Assembly: GCA_027493055.1 (NCBI GenBank) | Contig: JAPUDO010000068.1 | Span: 112,669 to 176,668 of the forward strand | Length of the DNA: 64,000 nt | DNA from: Niabella sp. | GTDB lineage: Bacteria > Bacteroidota > Bacteroidia > Chitinophagales > Chitinophagaceae | Direction of reading: 5' to 3' | In this document: positions 26,333 through 35,312 of the stretch, in pieces | Layout: each line of letters begins with the position of its first letter | How positions within the stretch are numbered: position 1 is the stretch's first letter | Translations under genes and position numbers: made by a program | The notes under the pieces: generated by a model | Databases searched by the model: none | What the model was told of the DNA's origin: nothing | What the model saw: the letters and a program-made list of their open reading frames with translations, nothing else

Positions 26333-27250
26333 ATGACGCCTGCTGTTTTTTATTGTTTAACAATGCTCTTCTCCTGTTCTGTTTTGGCCCAGAGCAACAA
26401 CTATAAAAAAGAAGACAACATTGTTTATGGGGTCACCTCAGGAACCGTTTTACTGATGGATGTGTACCGGCCTTTAAAAGCTAATGGCAAAGGACTTCTA
26501 TATATTCCCGGAAGTGGATTTGGATTTACCTATCCCCTGCAATATGATCAGCCGCAGCTCAAAGATGATGTTGATTTGGATAGCGCTTATACCGGGGCCT
26601 GGGTACACAGCCTGGTAAATAAAGGATACACCTTATTTGTTATTAACCATCGTTTCACCCCTGTATTCAAATACAAAGACATCATAAATGACTGCAGGCG
26701 TGCCGTTCGTTTTATAAGGTCTCATGCTGAAAAGTTTAATATTGACGCCTCTCATATTGGCGCTATGGGGCACTCATCCGGCGCCTGTCTTGCAGCCCTG
26801 CTGGGCACTTCGGATGAAAGCTTTGAGGAAGCTCCCGAAAAAACAGATACCACCGGTTTTAGAGTACAGGCGGTTGTTACACTGGCTGCGCCCTTCGACC
26901 TTTCGGACTATAAAAAACAACAGGACACTGCTATAGACAACGACTTTGCAATAAGTATAATGAGCGCTTATGTAGGCGAACAGCCTGAAACGAAAGACGG
27001 ATCGTTCCTGCTTTCGGGTAAATATGCGGAAGCATCCCCTTTAGCGCATGTTTCTACAGGCGATGCGCCCACCCTGATCTACTATTCTGATAATGATCCT
27101 GTCATTCCTCCCAGACATGCCATTACTATGTATGAGGCTTTAAAAAAGAACCAGGTGCCTGCAAAAATAGTAGAAAGAAAAGGCCAGAACCATGGCCCTG
27201 TTCCGGATATGAATGAAGTAGACCAGTGGTTTAAAACCTGGTTGAAATAA
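26333..27250 (+). CDS. Secreted alpha/beta-hydrolase (esterase/lipase family)
   Basis: 305 residues with signal peptide (SCSVLAQ). The nucleophile elbow is GHSSG with Ser148; the acid is probably the Asp of YYSDNDPVIPP and the base the His of GQNHGP. Instead of the HGGG oxyanion motif of hormone-sensitive-lipase relatives it has IPGSGFGF, so the oxyanion hole is unusual. It belongs with the BD-FAE / carbohydrate-esterase-like group, which deacylates sugars or short esters in the periplasm. No pathway neighbours. Confidence 0.85.
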   Translation: MTPAVFYCLTMLFSCSVLAQSNNYKKEDNIVYGVTSGTVLLMDVYRPLKANGKGLLYIPGSGFGFTYPLQYDQPQLKDDVDLDSAYTGAWVHSLVNKGYTLFVINHRFTPVFKYKDIINDCRRAVRFIRSHAEKFNIDASHIGAMGHSSGACLAALLGTSDESFEEAPEKTDTTGFRVQAVVTLAAPFDLSDYKKQQDTAIDNDFAISIMSAYVGEQPETKDGSFLLSGKYAEASPLAHVSTGDAPTLIYYSDNDPVIPPRHAITMYEALKKNQVPAKIVERKGQNHGPVPDMNEVDQWFKTWLK

Positions 27251-27374
27251 CTATTGTGAAGCAGAGAAGCGCATCTGCACGTTGCAACTTCTTTAAAGAA
27301 GCAATAAGATTACACCAGGCTCAATGTTGCATTTTTCCTACTATCAACGTCTTGATTCTATAAACGCTGGTACA

Positions 27375-27851
27375 ATGAAATTTTCTGCTACATTTAAATT
27401 TATTGCTTTATGCACTGTCTTTCTCTCTGTTTGTCAGTCCTGTGAAAAAAGAAATGCAACAGATGCAAACTGTCTTGCATTTATAAAAGCAGATACATTG
27501 CGTTTTAACGTAATGGATAAAAACACTGGCGAAAACCTGTTTTTTTCCAGCACGCCAGGCTATACCACCGATCAAATATATTTCATTATAGATGATATGG
27601 CGGCTCATTTAAAACCTAAAGTAGAAGTATCAACCGGGCTGGGCAAACATTTTATGATAGCCGTAGGTACAGGGAATAAAAGCGGAATTATAAAGGGCTT
27701 TATAGATGATAAGCCGGAGTACACTATTCATTATTTAATGAAGGAAGACAAAAGTTCGGAATGCCCTATGTACGTTTTTGATAAAATAACAATTAACGGA
27801 AATCAGCAGGAAAAAAATATAAAAGGCAGCGTGATCCTGTTGAAAAAATAA
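27375..27851 (+). CDS. Putative lipoprotein of unknown function
   Basis: About 158 residues. The ATG at 27375 is preferred to the frame start at 27324 because it begins a lipoprotein signal (KFSATFKFIALCTVFLSVCQSC). The rest, with one more Cys pair and a beta-rich pattern (DQIYFIIDDMAAHLKPKVEVS, KITINGNQ), matches no family I know. No operon partner. Confidence 0.6.
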   Translation: MKFSATFKFIALCTVFLSVCQSCEKRNATDANCLAFIKADTLRFNVMDKNTGENLFFSSTPGYTTDQIYFIIDDMAAHLKPKVEVSTGLGKHFMIAVGTGNKSGIIKGFIDDKPEYTIHYLMKEDKSSECPMYVFDKITINGNQQEKNIKGSVILLKK

Positions 27852-27905
27852 TTGACATTGTAACCACAGGTTATTTTTTAACCTGATTCTAATTTCAAGC
27901 GTTAA

Positions 27906-28037
27906 GCGAAGTCGAAGTGTCTTTTCTATTCAATGCGGTTTAAAAAGTACTGTTTTGCCATAAGGCACAAAGGCACAAAGACACAAACAAAATACAATTT
28001 GAAAATCAGCTCTTTTTAGCACTTTCTTCGACTTCGC
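27906..28037. repeat. 12-bp inverted repeat spanning a spacer
   Basis: GCGAAGTCGAAG at 27906-27917 and its exact complement CTTCGACTTCGC at 28026-28037, with a tandem GGCACAAAGGCACAAAGACACAAA between them (about 27964-27988). Lies between the lipoprotein gene and the end of pirin; no T-run. Confidence 0.5.
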
Positions 28038-28089
28038 TCCGTAAGTGATGATCCTGTTATCTGTCATTGCTTATTTACATTACACCTCA

Positions 28090-28959
28090 CTATTGCAATA
28101 CGCCATATTTCCCGCTTTGGAACTCCTTTATTGCTTCATGAATTTCTGCCTGTGTATTCATTACAAACGGACCATAGCTTGCAATAGGCTCATTAATAGG
28201 TTCTCCGCTCAGCAACAACACCACACTATCTGCTGAAGCTGTGAGCCCCACCTCTTCACCCTCGTTTTTAAACAACACAAAACTATGTTCGGCTACTTCA
28301 CTGTCATTTACTTTCATATGTCCTTCAATAACCAGCAGCGCAGTATTATGAGCAGCCGGAACACTTGCTGTAACCGTTGCGCCTTCTTTTAATTTTATAT
28401 CGAAAAGGTTTACCGGCGTATAAGTAGCCGCAGCGCCTTTGTTGCCGTTAAAATCACCGGCAATCACATTTACTTCGCCACCACTATTGGGTAATAACAC
28501 TTTGGTTATATTTTCCTGGGTTAACGCCTGGTAATGCGGAGCAACAGGTTTATCCTTTTTAGGCAGGTTTACCCAAAGCTGCACCATTTCAAAAAAACCT
28601 CCTTTGGCTGCAAATTTTTCCTCGTGATATTCCTTGTGCAAAACGCCTGAGCCTGCAGTCATCCACTGCACATCGCCGGGATGGATGATTCCGCTGTTGC
28701 CGGCGCTGTCATTATGCGCTACGCTTCCTTTATAAGAAATAGTAACCGTTTCAAATCCTTTATGCGGATGTACATCCACGCCTCTGGGCTTATCAGTAGG
28801 AGAAAAGTTAAATGCTGCTGCAAAGTCCAGCATCAAGAACGGGCTGATGCGCTGTTGTGTAATGCCTCCGCGGGGTATATAATTATACACCCGGAACCCA
28901 TCACCTACCATACCGGGCTGTACCGGTTTTGCTATTATTCTTTCAATTGACTTTTTCAT
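28090..28959 (-). CDS. Pirin family protein
   Basis: 289 residues, double-cupin protein. The N-cupin metal motif VHPHKGFETVTISYKG with two His and a Glu, and the later MTAGSGVLHKEYHEE, match pirin. Bacterial pirins include quercetin 2,3-dioxygenases and proteins that modulate pyruvate dehydrogenase; the physiological role is unknown here. The next upstream genes encode a Crp-type regulator and a 2-oxoacid dehydrogenase E1, which makes a metabolic link tempting but unproved. Confidence 0.93.
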   Translation of the reverse strand: MKKSIERIIAKPVQPGMVGDGFRVYNYIPRGGITQQRISPFLMLDFAAAFNFSPTDKPRGVDVHPHKGFETVTISYKGSVAHNDSAGNSGIIHPGDVQWMTAGSGVLHKEYHEEKFAAKGGFFEMVQLWVNLPKKDKPVAPHYQALTQENITKVLLPNSGGEVNVIAGDFNGNKGAAATYTPVNLFDIKLKEGATVTASVPAAHNTALLVIEGHMKVNDSEVAEHSFVLFKNEGEEVGLTASADSVVLLLSGEPINEPIASYGPFVMNTQAEIHEAIKEFQSGKYGVLQ

Positions 28960-29062
28960 CTGTATTTATTTTATATTTTTTAATGTTCAGATGGAACACC
29001 CGATATATTCCTGCTTATCAAATTTTGCACGGGCGTTTCATAACTATTTTCTTCTTTAGTAG

Positions 29063-29094
29063 CAAAGCTACAACAGCACCTGCCCTGGCAGCAA
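29063..29094 (-). promoter_or_regulatory. Putative promoter of pirin gene
   Basis: On the minus strand TTG, 21 bases, then TAGCTTTG, which fits the Bacteroidota -33 / -7 pattern (TTG and TAnnTTTG) closely. Predicted leader of about 95 bases. Confidence 0.6.
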
Positions 29095-29187
29095 TAAACA
29101 GGATTAAGTAAAAAAGCTAATGTAGATTAATTGCGTTTGGGAGAAAGTTTTGTAATAGTTATACCACTGCTGGTCAGACCGGGTACA

Positions 29188-29787
29188 CTATCTTTTCTTC
29201 ATGGGCTGGCTTAGCATTTTGCTTAAAAACTCAGGAGTAATGCCAATGTAAGAAGCTACATATTTCTGGGGGAGCCCCTGGATCAGGGACGGATAGCGTT
29301 CGCAAAAATTACCATATCGTTCCGCAGCGGTAAGGCTTAGTGAGTCGATCAGTCTTTGCTGGAACGTAGCCAGTGAACGCTCTGATAATATCCTGAAATA
29401 GCGCTCCAGCGCGGGAACAGTATGGTACAGGTTATCTATATCCAACTGCTTTAGCAGCACAATTTCACTATCTTCTATAGCATCAATATTTAAACTGGAT
29501 GGCACTGCGTTCAGTAGGCTCTTCATATCTGCAATCCACCAGCCGGAAGGCGCAAACTGCAAAATATGCTCTGCCCCGTTCTTATCAATAGAATAGCTGC
29601 GCAGGCACCCGGAGTTTACAAACACAAGATGATGCTGCACTTCTCCCTCCTGGTATAAAAGGTTCTTTTTCTTTAACTTTTTAGTCTTCAGACAGCCGCT
29701 CACCAGTTGCTGTTCTTTATCAGAAAGTACAACACGCTTTAAAATGCTTTGTATTAATAGTTCATGGCTCATGGGAGTGTATAGCAA
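29188..29787 (-). CDS. Crp/Fnr-family transcriptional regulator
   Basis: 199 residues. An N-terminal cyclic-nucleotide-binding-like beta-roll (LLYQEGEVQHHLVFVNSGCLRSYSIDKNGAEHILQFAPSGWWI) is followed by a dimer helix and a shortened winged helix (YVASYIGITPEFLSKMLSQ). No Cys cluster for an Fe-S centre is visible, so it is not an Fnr-type oxygen sensor by sequence. It begins 7 bases after the dehydrogenase E1 stop and is probably cotranscribed with it. The effector is unknown. Confidence 0.88.
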   Translation of the reverse strand: MLYTPMSHELLIQSILKRVVLSDKEQQLVSGCLKTKKLKKKNLLYQEGEVQHHLVFVNSGCLRSYSIDKNGAEHILQFAPSGWWIADMKSLLNAVPSSLNIDAIEDSEIVLLKQLDIDNLYHTVPALERYFRILSERSLATFQQRLIDSLSLTAAERYGNFCERYPSLIQGLPQKYVASYIGITPEFLSKMLSQPMKKR

Positions 29788-29794
29788 TAGTATT

Positions 29795-31783
29795 TTAAAA
29801 ATTTAAGAGCTGCTGCACTTTCTCTTCCAGGCGGGAGGCGGCCATAAAATCAGCTTCCAGCCTTTTATTGAAAGGCACCGGCGTGTCAAGCGATGCACAG
29901 CGCATGACGGGCGCATCGAGCATATTAAAGCAATACTCACCAATCCATGAAGCGATCTCTCCACCAATCCCTCCTGTTAAAGTATCTTCATGCAAAACCA
30001 GCACCCGCCCGGTTTTTTCTGCCGTGCTTTTAATAGCATCAAGATCCAGCGGCTGTAATGTCCTGAGGTCAATAATCTCAATGGAGGTCTCCGGGTGCCC
30101 GGCAGCATATTCTTCTGCCCATATAACGCCCATGCCGTAGGTGATGATGGAAATATCCTCTCCGTACCTGACTACCCTCGCTTTTCCAATCTCCACTTCA
30201 TAGCTATCATCAGGCACATTCCCTGTAAGGCTCCGGTATAAGGCTTTATGCTCAAAATACAGTACCGGGTTAGGATCGTTAATGGCAGCGATCAATAATC
30301 CCTTTGCATCACGCGGGGTAGAAGGGTACACTACTTTCAAACCAGGCGTATGTACAAACCAGGCTTCGTTACTTTGGCTATGAAAAGGTCCCGCACCTAC
30401 ACCACCACCGGTTGGCATACGTATGACCACATTAACATTTTGTTCCCAGCGGTAATACATTTTGGCAAGATTATTTACGATCTGGTTAAATGCCATCGTT
30501 GCAAAATCTGCAAACTGCATTTCTACCACAGCTTTATACCCTTCCAAACTCAGCCCTAAAGCTGCACCTACCACAGCACTTTCGCATATAGGCGTATTCC
30601 TGATCCTTTCTTTTCCGAATTTTTCCACAAACCCTTCGGTTACTTTAAAGGCGCCGCCATATTCTGCAATATCCTGCCCCATCACTATCAAATTGTCCTG
30701 CTCTTCAAGGCATTGAAAAAGACCTTCCTGTATAGCTTCAATAAACCGCTTTTCAGAAACATTATTTTCATCTGCATTCAGCAACGCTTCATCTTGCTGG
30801 TGTGGCGCATATACTTCATTGATTTCTGCTAATGTATCTATTACCAGGGGATGGGCACCAGCATCGGCAAGGGCCAGTTCTTTTTCAATAGTTTCTTTTA
30901 AGGCTTCGCGCAGGGCAGTAATATCTTCATTGCTTACCACCTGCCTGCTTAATAAATATTGCTCATAATTAAGCACAGGATCTTTTTGCTCCCAGAGCTG
31001 TAACAGATCCTGCGGTACGTACTTAGTACCGCTGGCCTCTTCATGCCCCCGCATACGGAATGTAATACATTCAACAAGATAGGGCTTTTGATTTTTGATA
31101 CAATAATCGCGCACACCCTTTATGGTGTCATAAACCGCCAGGATATTGTTGCCATCTATGGTCATCCCTTCCATGCCATAGCCTTTGGCTTTATCGGCCA
31201 TGTTAATGCAGCGGTACTGCTCATGCGTTGGTGTGCTTAAAGCGTAGCCATTGTTCTCTACCAGAAAAATTACCGGCAGGTCCCAGACTGCAGCAATATT
31301 GAGGGCCTCATGAAAATCACCTTCGCTGGTACCGCCTTCACCGGTAAAAGCTAAAGCTACTTTATCCTTTCCGGCAAGCTTATGGGCCAGGGCTACTCCA
31401 TCGGCAATAGCCAGCTGCGGACCAAGATGAGAGATCATGCCGCAGATATGATGCTCCCTGCTTCCGAAATGAAAACTGCGTTCGCGTCCTTTGCTATAAC
31501 TATTCTGATGGCCCTGCCATTGATTAAATAACCTGTGCAGCGGCATATCGCGGGCAGTGAAAACGCCAAGATTCCTGTGCAACGGCAGGATCCACTCATC
31601 AGGCTGTAATGCAAGCGTGGCACCTACAGCAATAGCTTCCTGTCCTATGCCACTAAACCATTTGCTTATTTTTCCCTGGCGCAATAGTATCAGCATCTTT
31701 TCCTCTATCAGCCGTGGATACAAAATGCTGTGATACATTTGCAGCAGCTGCGCATCAGATAAATTTTTCCTGTCGAAATGCAT
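29795..31783 (-). CDS. Fused 2-oxoacid dehydrogenase E1 component, alpha plus beta
   Basis: 662 residues with both E1 subunits in one chain. Residues ~1-330 are the alpha part with the thiamine diphosphate motif GDFHEALNIAAVWDLPVIFLVENNGYA; ~340-662 are the beta part (AEYGGAFKVTEGFVEKFG, RMPTGGGVGAGPFHSQSNE, EDTLTGGIGGEI). It decarboxylates a 2-oxoacid and acylates the lipoyl E2, probably a branched-chain 2-oxoacid, though pyruvate or acetoin cannot be excluded. E2 and E3 are not in the window. The start MHFDRKNLSD agrees with relatives. TACGTTTG lies only four bases upstream of the ATG, so the message may be nearly leaderless. Confidence 0.92.
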   Translation of the reverse strand: MHFDRKNLSDAQLLQMYHSILYPRLIEEKMLILLRQGKISKWFSGIGQEAIAVGATLALQPDEWILPLHRNLGVFTARDMPLHRLFNQWQGHQNSYSKGRERSFHFGSREHHICGMISHLGPQLAIADGVALAHKLAGKDKVALAFTGEGGTSEGDFHEALNIAAVWDLPVIFLVENNGYALSTPTHEQYRCINMADKAKGYGMEGMTIDGNNILAVYDTIKGVRDYCIKNQKPYLVECITFRMRGHEEASGTKYVPQDLLQLWEQKDPVLNYEQYLLSRQVVSNEDITALREALKETIEKELALADAGAHPLVIDTLAEINEVYAPHQQDEALLNADENNVSEKRFIEAIQEGLFQCLEEQDNLIVMGQDIAEYGGAFKVTEGFVEKFGKERIRNTPICESAVVGAALGLSLEGYKAVVEMQFADFATMAFNQIVNNLAKMYYRWEQNVNVVIRMPTGGGVGAGPFHSQSNEAWFVHTPGLKVVYPSTPRDAKGLLIAAINDPNPVLYFEHKALYRSLTGNVPDDSYEVEIGKARVVRYGEDISIITYGMGVIWAEEYAAGHPETSIEIIDLRTLQPLDLDAIKSTAEKTGRVLVLHEDTLTGGIGGEIASWIGEYCFNMLDAPVMRCASLDTPVPFNKRLEADFMAASRLEEKVQQLLNF

Positions 31784-31787
31784 AACA

Positions 31788-31795
31788 CAAACGTA
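31788..31795 (-). promoter_or_regulatory. Possible -7 box directly before the dehydrogenase E1 gene
   Basis: TACGTTTG on the minus strand matches TAnnTTTG. It ends about four bases before the ATG; no convincing -33 element. If used, the transcript would be close to leaderless. Confidence 0.35.
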
Positions 31796-31884
31796 GGTTA
31801 TTTTTATGTACGATGTATGATGTAAGGTGTACGATTACGATGTAATGAAGAAAAACTATCACTCTTGGGGTCTTATAGTACCGA

Positions 31885-31966
31885 AGCTCTATGTTGTAGC
31901 CTTTAACTACATTTTAAAAATAGCCAAAGGCTATATAATAGTCCTGCGAAACATTTTGTTTCGCAG
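31885..31966. repeat. Cluster of hairpins between divergent genes
   Basis: TGTAG-CCTTTAA-CTACA (about 31893-31909), TAGCC-AAA-GGCTA (31921-31933) and the perfect 10-bp stem CTGCGAAACA-TTT-TGTTTCGCAG (31944-31966). The first two resemble words in the hairpin cluster at 25 kb. Confidence 0.5.
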
Positions 31967-32046
31967 AGCATGGGACCCTCTATTCCACCAGTAACAAAAA
32001 ATGGCACAGGGCTTGTTTAAATTATTGTATTTTGTGATATCTTTTT

Positions 32047-33114
32047 ATGAGGAAAGCCTTGCTGTTTATTGCCCTGTTTTTTTTGACGATTGAAATATTC
32101 GCCCAATACCGCACGGAACGTTATGACACAAGTTATTATATGTCATACCGCAATAAGCTGACGCTGGGCGCTGTTGCCATTAAAAAAAGCACTGTTTTTA
32201 AAACAGGGGCAACGGATGCGGATCAGGCTTTAAGATTCAGGCCCAATAGCCCCGGACGCCTGGGGATTTCGGTTGCGCATGATTTTATAGGTCTTTCCGC
32301 TACATTTAGCGTTAACGGGCTTGACCCCTCCTATTCTGAAAATAAAGGCAAAACCAGGCAAACCAATTTACAGATGAGCGTCACCGGCCGGAAAGTACTA
32401 GCCGATATTTACTTTCAAAAATATAAGGGGCTTTATTTGAATACAGATCCCGTTACCGGCATTGCGCCTTCCGGCAATAAATATTACATCAGGCCCGATA
32501 TTGAAACTGCATTATACGGAACTACTGTAAACCTGATCGGGAACAGCAGGAAATTCAGCGCCCAGGCCGCCTTTTTATTAGATGCCTGGCAAAAGAAGTC
32601 TGCAGGTTCTTTACTTTATGGCGGCGAATTTTTTTATGGCTCGGCTAAAGGCGACAGCGCTTTTATTCCATCTGCCCTGGCAAACACCTACCCTCACTCC
32701 GGTGTTTCGAAAATTAATTTTATAACTTTCGGGCCGGGGCTGGGATATGGATATACACTGGTATTGAGTAAACACTTTTTTATTACCGGCATGGCTTCGG
32801 TTAATGCTGATGTAAGCTATATTAAAGAATGGGAAAAGACCAACGGTCAAAACAGCTTCTGGAAATTCAATCCTAATCTAAAGGCAAAAGGTGCAATTGG
32901 TTATAACACTGAAAACTGGGGCATCGGACTTTCTTATGTTTCCAACCGGCTTTTCTTTACAGGTATTGATACGGACTCGCGCTACCTGAATTACAACGAT
33001 AATTATAAGCTAATGTATGTCCGCCGTATTAATGCAGGCAAAACCATTCCCCGCATAACCAATTTTGCAGGCAGGATTATTAATGCCGTAGGTTTGGGCT
33101 TTTTGATTAATTAG
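32047..33114 (+). CDS. DUF4421 family outer-membrane protein
   Basis: 355 residues with a signal peptide (FFLTIEIFAQ). The pattern of alternating beta strands, with motifs SYRNKLTLGAVAIKKS, RFRPNSPGRLGISVAHDFIGLSATFSVNGL and the C-terminal aromatic strands, corresponds to DUF4421, a Bacteroidota family predicted to form an outer-membrane beta-barrel. Function unknown. It stands alone, divergent from the dehydrogenase operon. Confidence 0.8.
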   Translation: MRKALLFIALFFLTIEIFAQYRTERYDTSYYMSYRNKLTLGAVAIKKSTVFKTGATDADQALRFRPNSPGRLGISVAHDFIGLSATFSVNGLDPSYSENKGKTRQTNLQMSVTGRKVLADIYFQKYKGLYLNTDPVTGIAPSGNKYYIRPDIETALYGTTVNLIGNSRKFSAQAAFLLDAWQKKSAGSLLYGGEFFYGSAKGDSAFIPSALANTYPHSGVSKINFITFGPGLGYGYTLVLSKHFFITGMASVNADVSYIKEWEKTNGQNSFWKFNPNLKAKGAIGYNTENWGIGLSYVSNRLFFTGIDTDSRYLNYNDNYKLMYVRRINAGKTIPRITNFAGRIINAVGLGFLIN

Positions 33115-33174
33115 ACAGACTGTATATGCATAAAATGCCGGAAAATTTTTGTATTTTTAATAGATAATTACAAT

Positions 33175-33420
33175 ATGAGTATTATGATACGAACAGTGAT
33201 ACGACCCCAAAAAAGACACATTCAATTAGACATACCCAAAGAATATATAGGGAAAGAAATTGAGATCACGTATATTCCATTAGATGAAGTGAACCAGGCA
33301 TCAGATAACAAACCTGTTAAGAAAATGAAGGATTTTTGGGGCAGCATATCTGACGATACAGCAACTAAACTTCATAAGCATATATCTCAAAGTCGCGCGG
33401 AATGGAAGAGGGATATTTGA
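33175..33420 (+). CDS. Predicted type II antitoxin
   Basis: 81 residues. The N-terminal half is a short beta-rich region (IRTVIRPQKRHIQLDIPKEYIGKEIEITYIP) that resembles an AbrB-like or ribbon DNA-binding element, the C-terminal half (WGSISDDTATKLHKHISQSRAEWKRDI) is a helical segment that would wrap the toxin. It overlaps the PIN toxin gene by 19 bases, the normal antitoxin-first arrangement. No name assigned. Confidence 0.65.
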   Translation: MSIMIRTVIRPQKRHIQLDIPKEYIGKEIEITYIPLDEVNQASDNKPVKKMKDFWGSISDDTATKLHKHISQSRAEWKRDI

Positions 33421-33785
33421 TAGATTCCAATTGTGTTATAGATTTTTGCAATGGTAAATTGCCGAAAACTGCGCGTGATTTTCTTTTTGACATAGAGCAA
33501 CCTCTTATATCAGTTATCACTCAAATAGAAGTGATGGGGTTTTTGGTTCCAGATAAAAAAGAAGAACAGCTACTAAATGACTTTGTTTCGTTTGCACGCA
33601 TTTTACCATTATCTATCCCAGTTTCACTAAAAACAATTGACATAAGAAAGAAAAAGCGCATTAAGCTACCAGATGCGATTATCGCTGCAACCGCTATACA
33701 CCACGGTTTAATTTTGGTTACCCGTAATGTTGAAGATTTTAAAGGCATTGTAAAGATTCAACTCCTGGATCCATGGGAAATGTAA
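33402..33785 (+). CDS. vapC: PIN-domain toxin, VapC-type
   Basis: 127 residues. PIN RNase motifs are visible: LIDSNCVID with Asp8, ITQIEVMGF with its Glu, KLPDAIIAATAI with its Asp, and the C-terminal VTRNVEDFKG with its Asp. These four acidic positions chelate the metal for RNA cleavage, typically of tRNA or rRNA. Overlaps the upstream antitoxin by 19 bases. It lies convergent to the M16 peptidase gene with only 5 bases between stop codons. Confidence 0.88.
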   Translation: MEEGYLIDSNCVIDFCNGKLPKTARDFLFDIEQPLISVITQIEVMGFLVPDKKEEQLLNDFVSFARILPLSIPVSLKTIDIRKKKRIKLPDAIIAATAIHHGLILVTRNVEDFKGIVKIQLLDPWEM

Positions 33786-33790
33786 TGCAC

Positions 33791-35065
33791 TTATATTACC
33801 ACCAGCTCATAAAAATCTCCCGGGATTAAATATTTATCAGCAGTCTCCTGTAATTCGGAGGCCGTAATACCCTTAATGTTTGAAATATAGCGGTTAAAGA
33901 AGTCGCTATCCAGATCATTTAAAATAATATTTTTCCATCTTGCTATCATTTGGAAAGGTCCGTCCAAATCGCCCAGGATGGAGCCCATCATAAAGTTTTT
34001 TACCAGCATCAGCTCATCATCCTCTATGGGCTCATTACGCAAAATGTCCATTTCTTTATACACTTCGCTTATGGTGGCTTCGCTAACCCCTCTCCCGGCT
34101 TCGGTGGAGATCATCCATCCGTTCTCTTTCTTGTTACCCATCAGGTAGCTGTGAATACCATACGTATAGCCCTTATCCTCACGTATATTGGCCATTAACC
34201 GGCTGCCAAAAAAGCCTCCCAACACAATATTCAGTACCTGGGCTTTTAAAAAATCGGGGTGATGCCTGTTACCAAACGGCCGTGCCAGCTTTATGGAGCT
34301 CTGCGAGCTTTTTTCATCGTTCAGGATATGGAACTTATGCTCCTGTGCAGGTTGCGCTATGTATTGACGCCCCGGCTTTTTTATATGGGCAAAATCCCCG
34401 AAATGTTCTTCCAGTAAAACTTCCAGGTCATCCGGTATTTTGCCCGCCACAAATATTTTAAAAGCGCCGGTTCTGTAATACTGGTCGTAAAAATTCAGCA
34501 GGTCTTCCCTTGTCAATGCATCAAAATCCTGGTGCCGGCTAAAGCGGCCATAAGGGTGCTGTTCTCCAAAAAGATACGTGTCAATGAGGCGCCCCGCCAC
34601 AAAACTGCTTTTTTTCAGGTTCACATCCAGCTTTTGCTTCATGTTCTGTATGGCTATATCCATTTCGCTCTGCAAAAGAGACGCTTCAGAAAAGAGCTCC
34701 CGTATTACAGGCAGCAGCTTTCCGGTATGTTTTGTAAGCGTATGCAGCGTGACCGTAGCAAACTCGGCGCCGCAATTACGACCCAGGTGAGCGCCATAGT
34801 ATTCAAAATGCTCATTAATTTCAAATGCTGTTTTGGTTGCGGTGCCGTTCTTCAGCAGGAAATTGGTTACAGCAGCCTGCAGGTTTTTTTCTTCAAACCA
34901 GTTTCCTGCATCAAATACCCATTCTATTTGCAGCACTTCTTCGGTTCCTGCATCAATGGCATATACTTCCACTCCGTTCTTCAGCACATATTTCTGATAC
35001 GGTTGTAATTGCAGGTTGAAGTTTACAGCATCTACTATGGGCGGCGCTATGGTTCTGTTCAGCAT
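33791..35065 (-). CDS. M16 peptidase homologue lacking the zinc motif
   Basis: About 424 residues. Both M16 halves are recognisable (FLLKNGTATKTAFEINEHFEYYGAHLG, EQHPYGRFSRHQDFDALTREDLLNFYDQYY, GGFFGSRLMANIREDKGYTYGIHS), but the HxxEH zinc-binding motif is absent; in its place stands AAVTNFLLKNG. It should be the non-catalytic partner in a two-subunit M16B peptidase, while the catalytic one is probably the gene at 38599-39843. I use the ATG at 35065; the frame extends two codons further to a TTG. A TATATTTG box lies just upstream. Confidence 0.88.
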   Translation of the reverse strand: MLNRTIAPPIVDAVNFNLQLQPYQKYVLKNGVEVYAIDAGTEEVLQIEWVFDAGNWFEEKNLQAAVTNFLLKNGTATKTAFEINEHFEYYGAHLGRNCGAEFATVTLHTLTKHTGKLLPVIRELFSEASLLQSEMDIAIQNMKQKLDVNLKKSSFVAGRLIDTYLFGEQHPYGRFSRHQDFDALTREDLLNFYDQYYRTGAFKIFVAGKIPDDLEVLLEEHFGDFAHIKKPGRQYIAQPAQEHKFHILNDEKSSQSSIKLARPFGNRHHPDFLKAQVLNIVLGGFFGSRLMANIREDKGYTYGIHSYLMGNKKENGWMISTEAGRGVSEATISEVYKEMDILRNEPIEDDELMLVKNFMMGSILGDLDGPFQMIARWKNIILNDLDSDFFNRYISNIKGITASELQETADKYLIPGDFYELVVI

Positions 35066-35082
35066 TTCCAAAATTTAAACCG

Positions 35083-35090
35083 CAAATATA
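35083..35090 (-). promoter_or_regulatory. Putative -7 box of the M16-like gene
   Basis: TATATTTG on the minus strand, perfect TAnnTTTG match, about 18 bases before the ATG. The -33 position reads TTC rather than TTG. Confidence 0.45.
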
Positions 35091-35152
35091 GCAGGAAAAG
35101 TCGGAGGGCAGGAAGTCCGGAGTCAGAGTTCCGAGGAGGTTACTATCAACCA

Positions 35153-35262
35153 AATGGAAATGTACGGTATAAGGTGTTCGATGTACGATATGAAAACAGA
35201 CAGAAAAAGTCTGAAGCCGGAAGCTAAAGGCCGCGTACACGTTTCTTCTTTCTCAAACTTCC
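35153..35262. repeat. 110-bp perfect direct repeat, copy 1
   Basis: Identical over 110 bases to 35313-35422 (period 160). It begins AATGGAAATGTACGGTATAAGG and ends TTCTCAAACTTCC. No ORF or tRNA. Flanked by degenerate CTTCCGGAC / CTTTCTGAC words. Confidence 0.9.
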
Positions 35263-35312
35263 GGACCCCGGACTTTCGGACTTTCTGACTAATTCAAATC
35301 AGCAGCCAGCAT

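Noticed and set aside
27964-27988. GGCACAAAGGCACAAAGACACAAA tandem as a CRISPR-like array
   Set aside because: Units of about 10 bases without spacers; simple tandem repeat.
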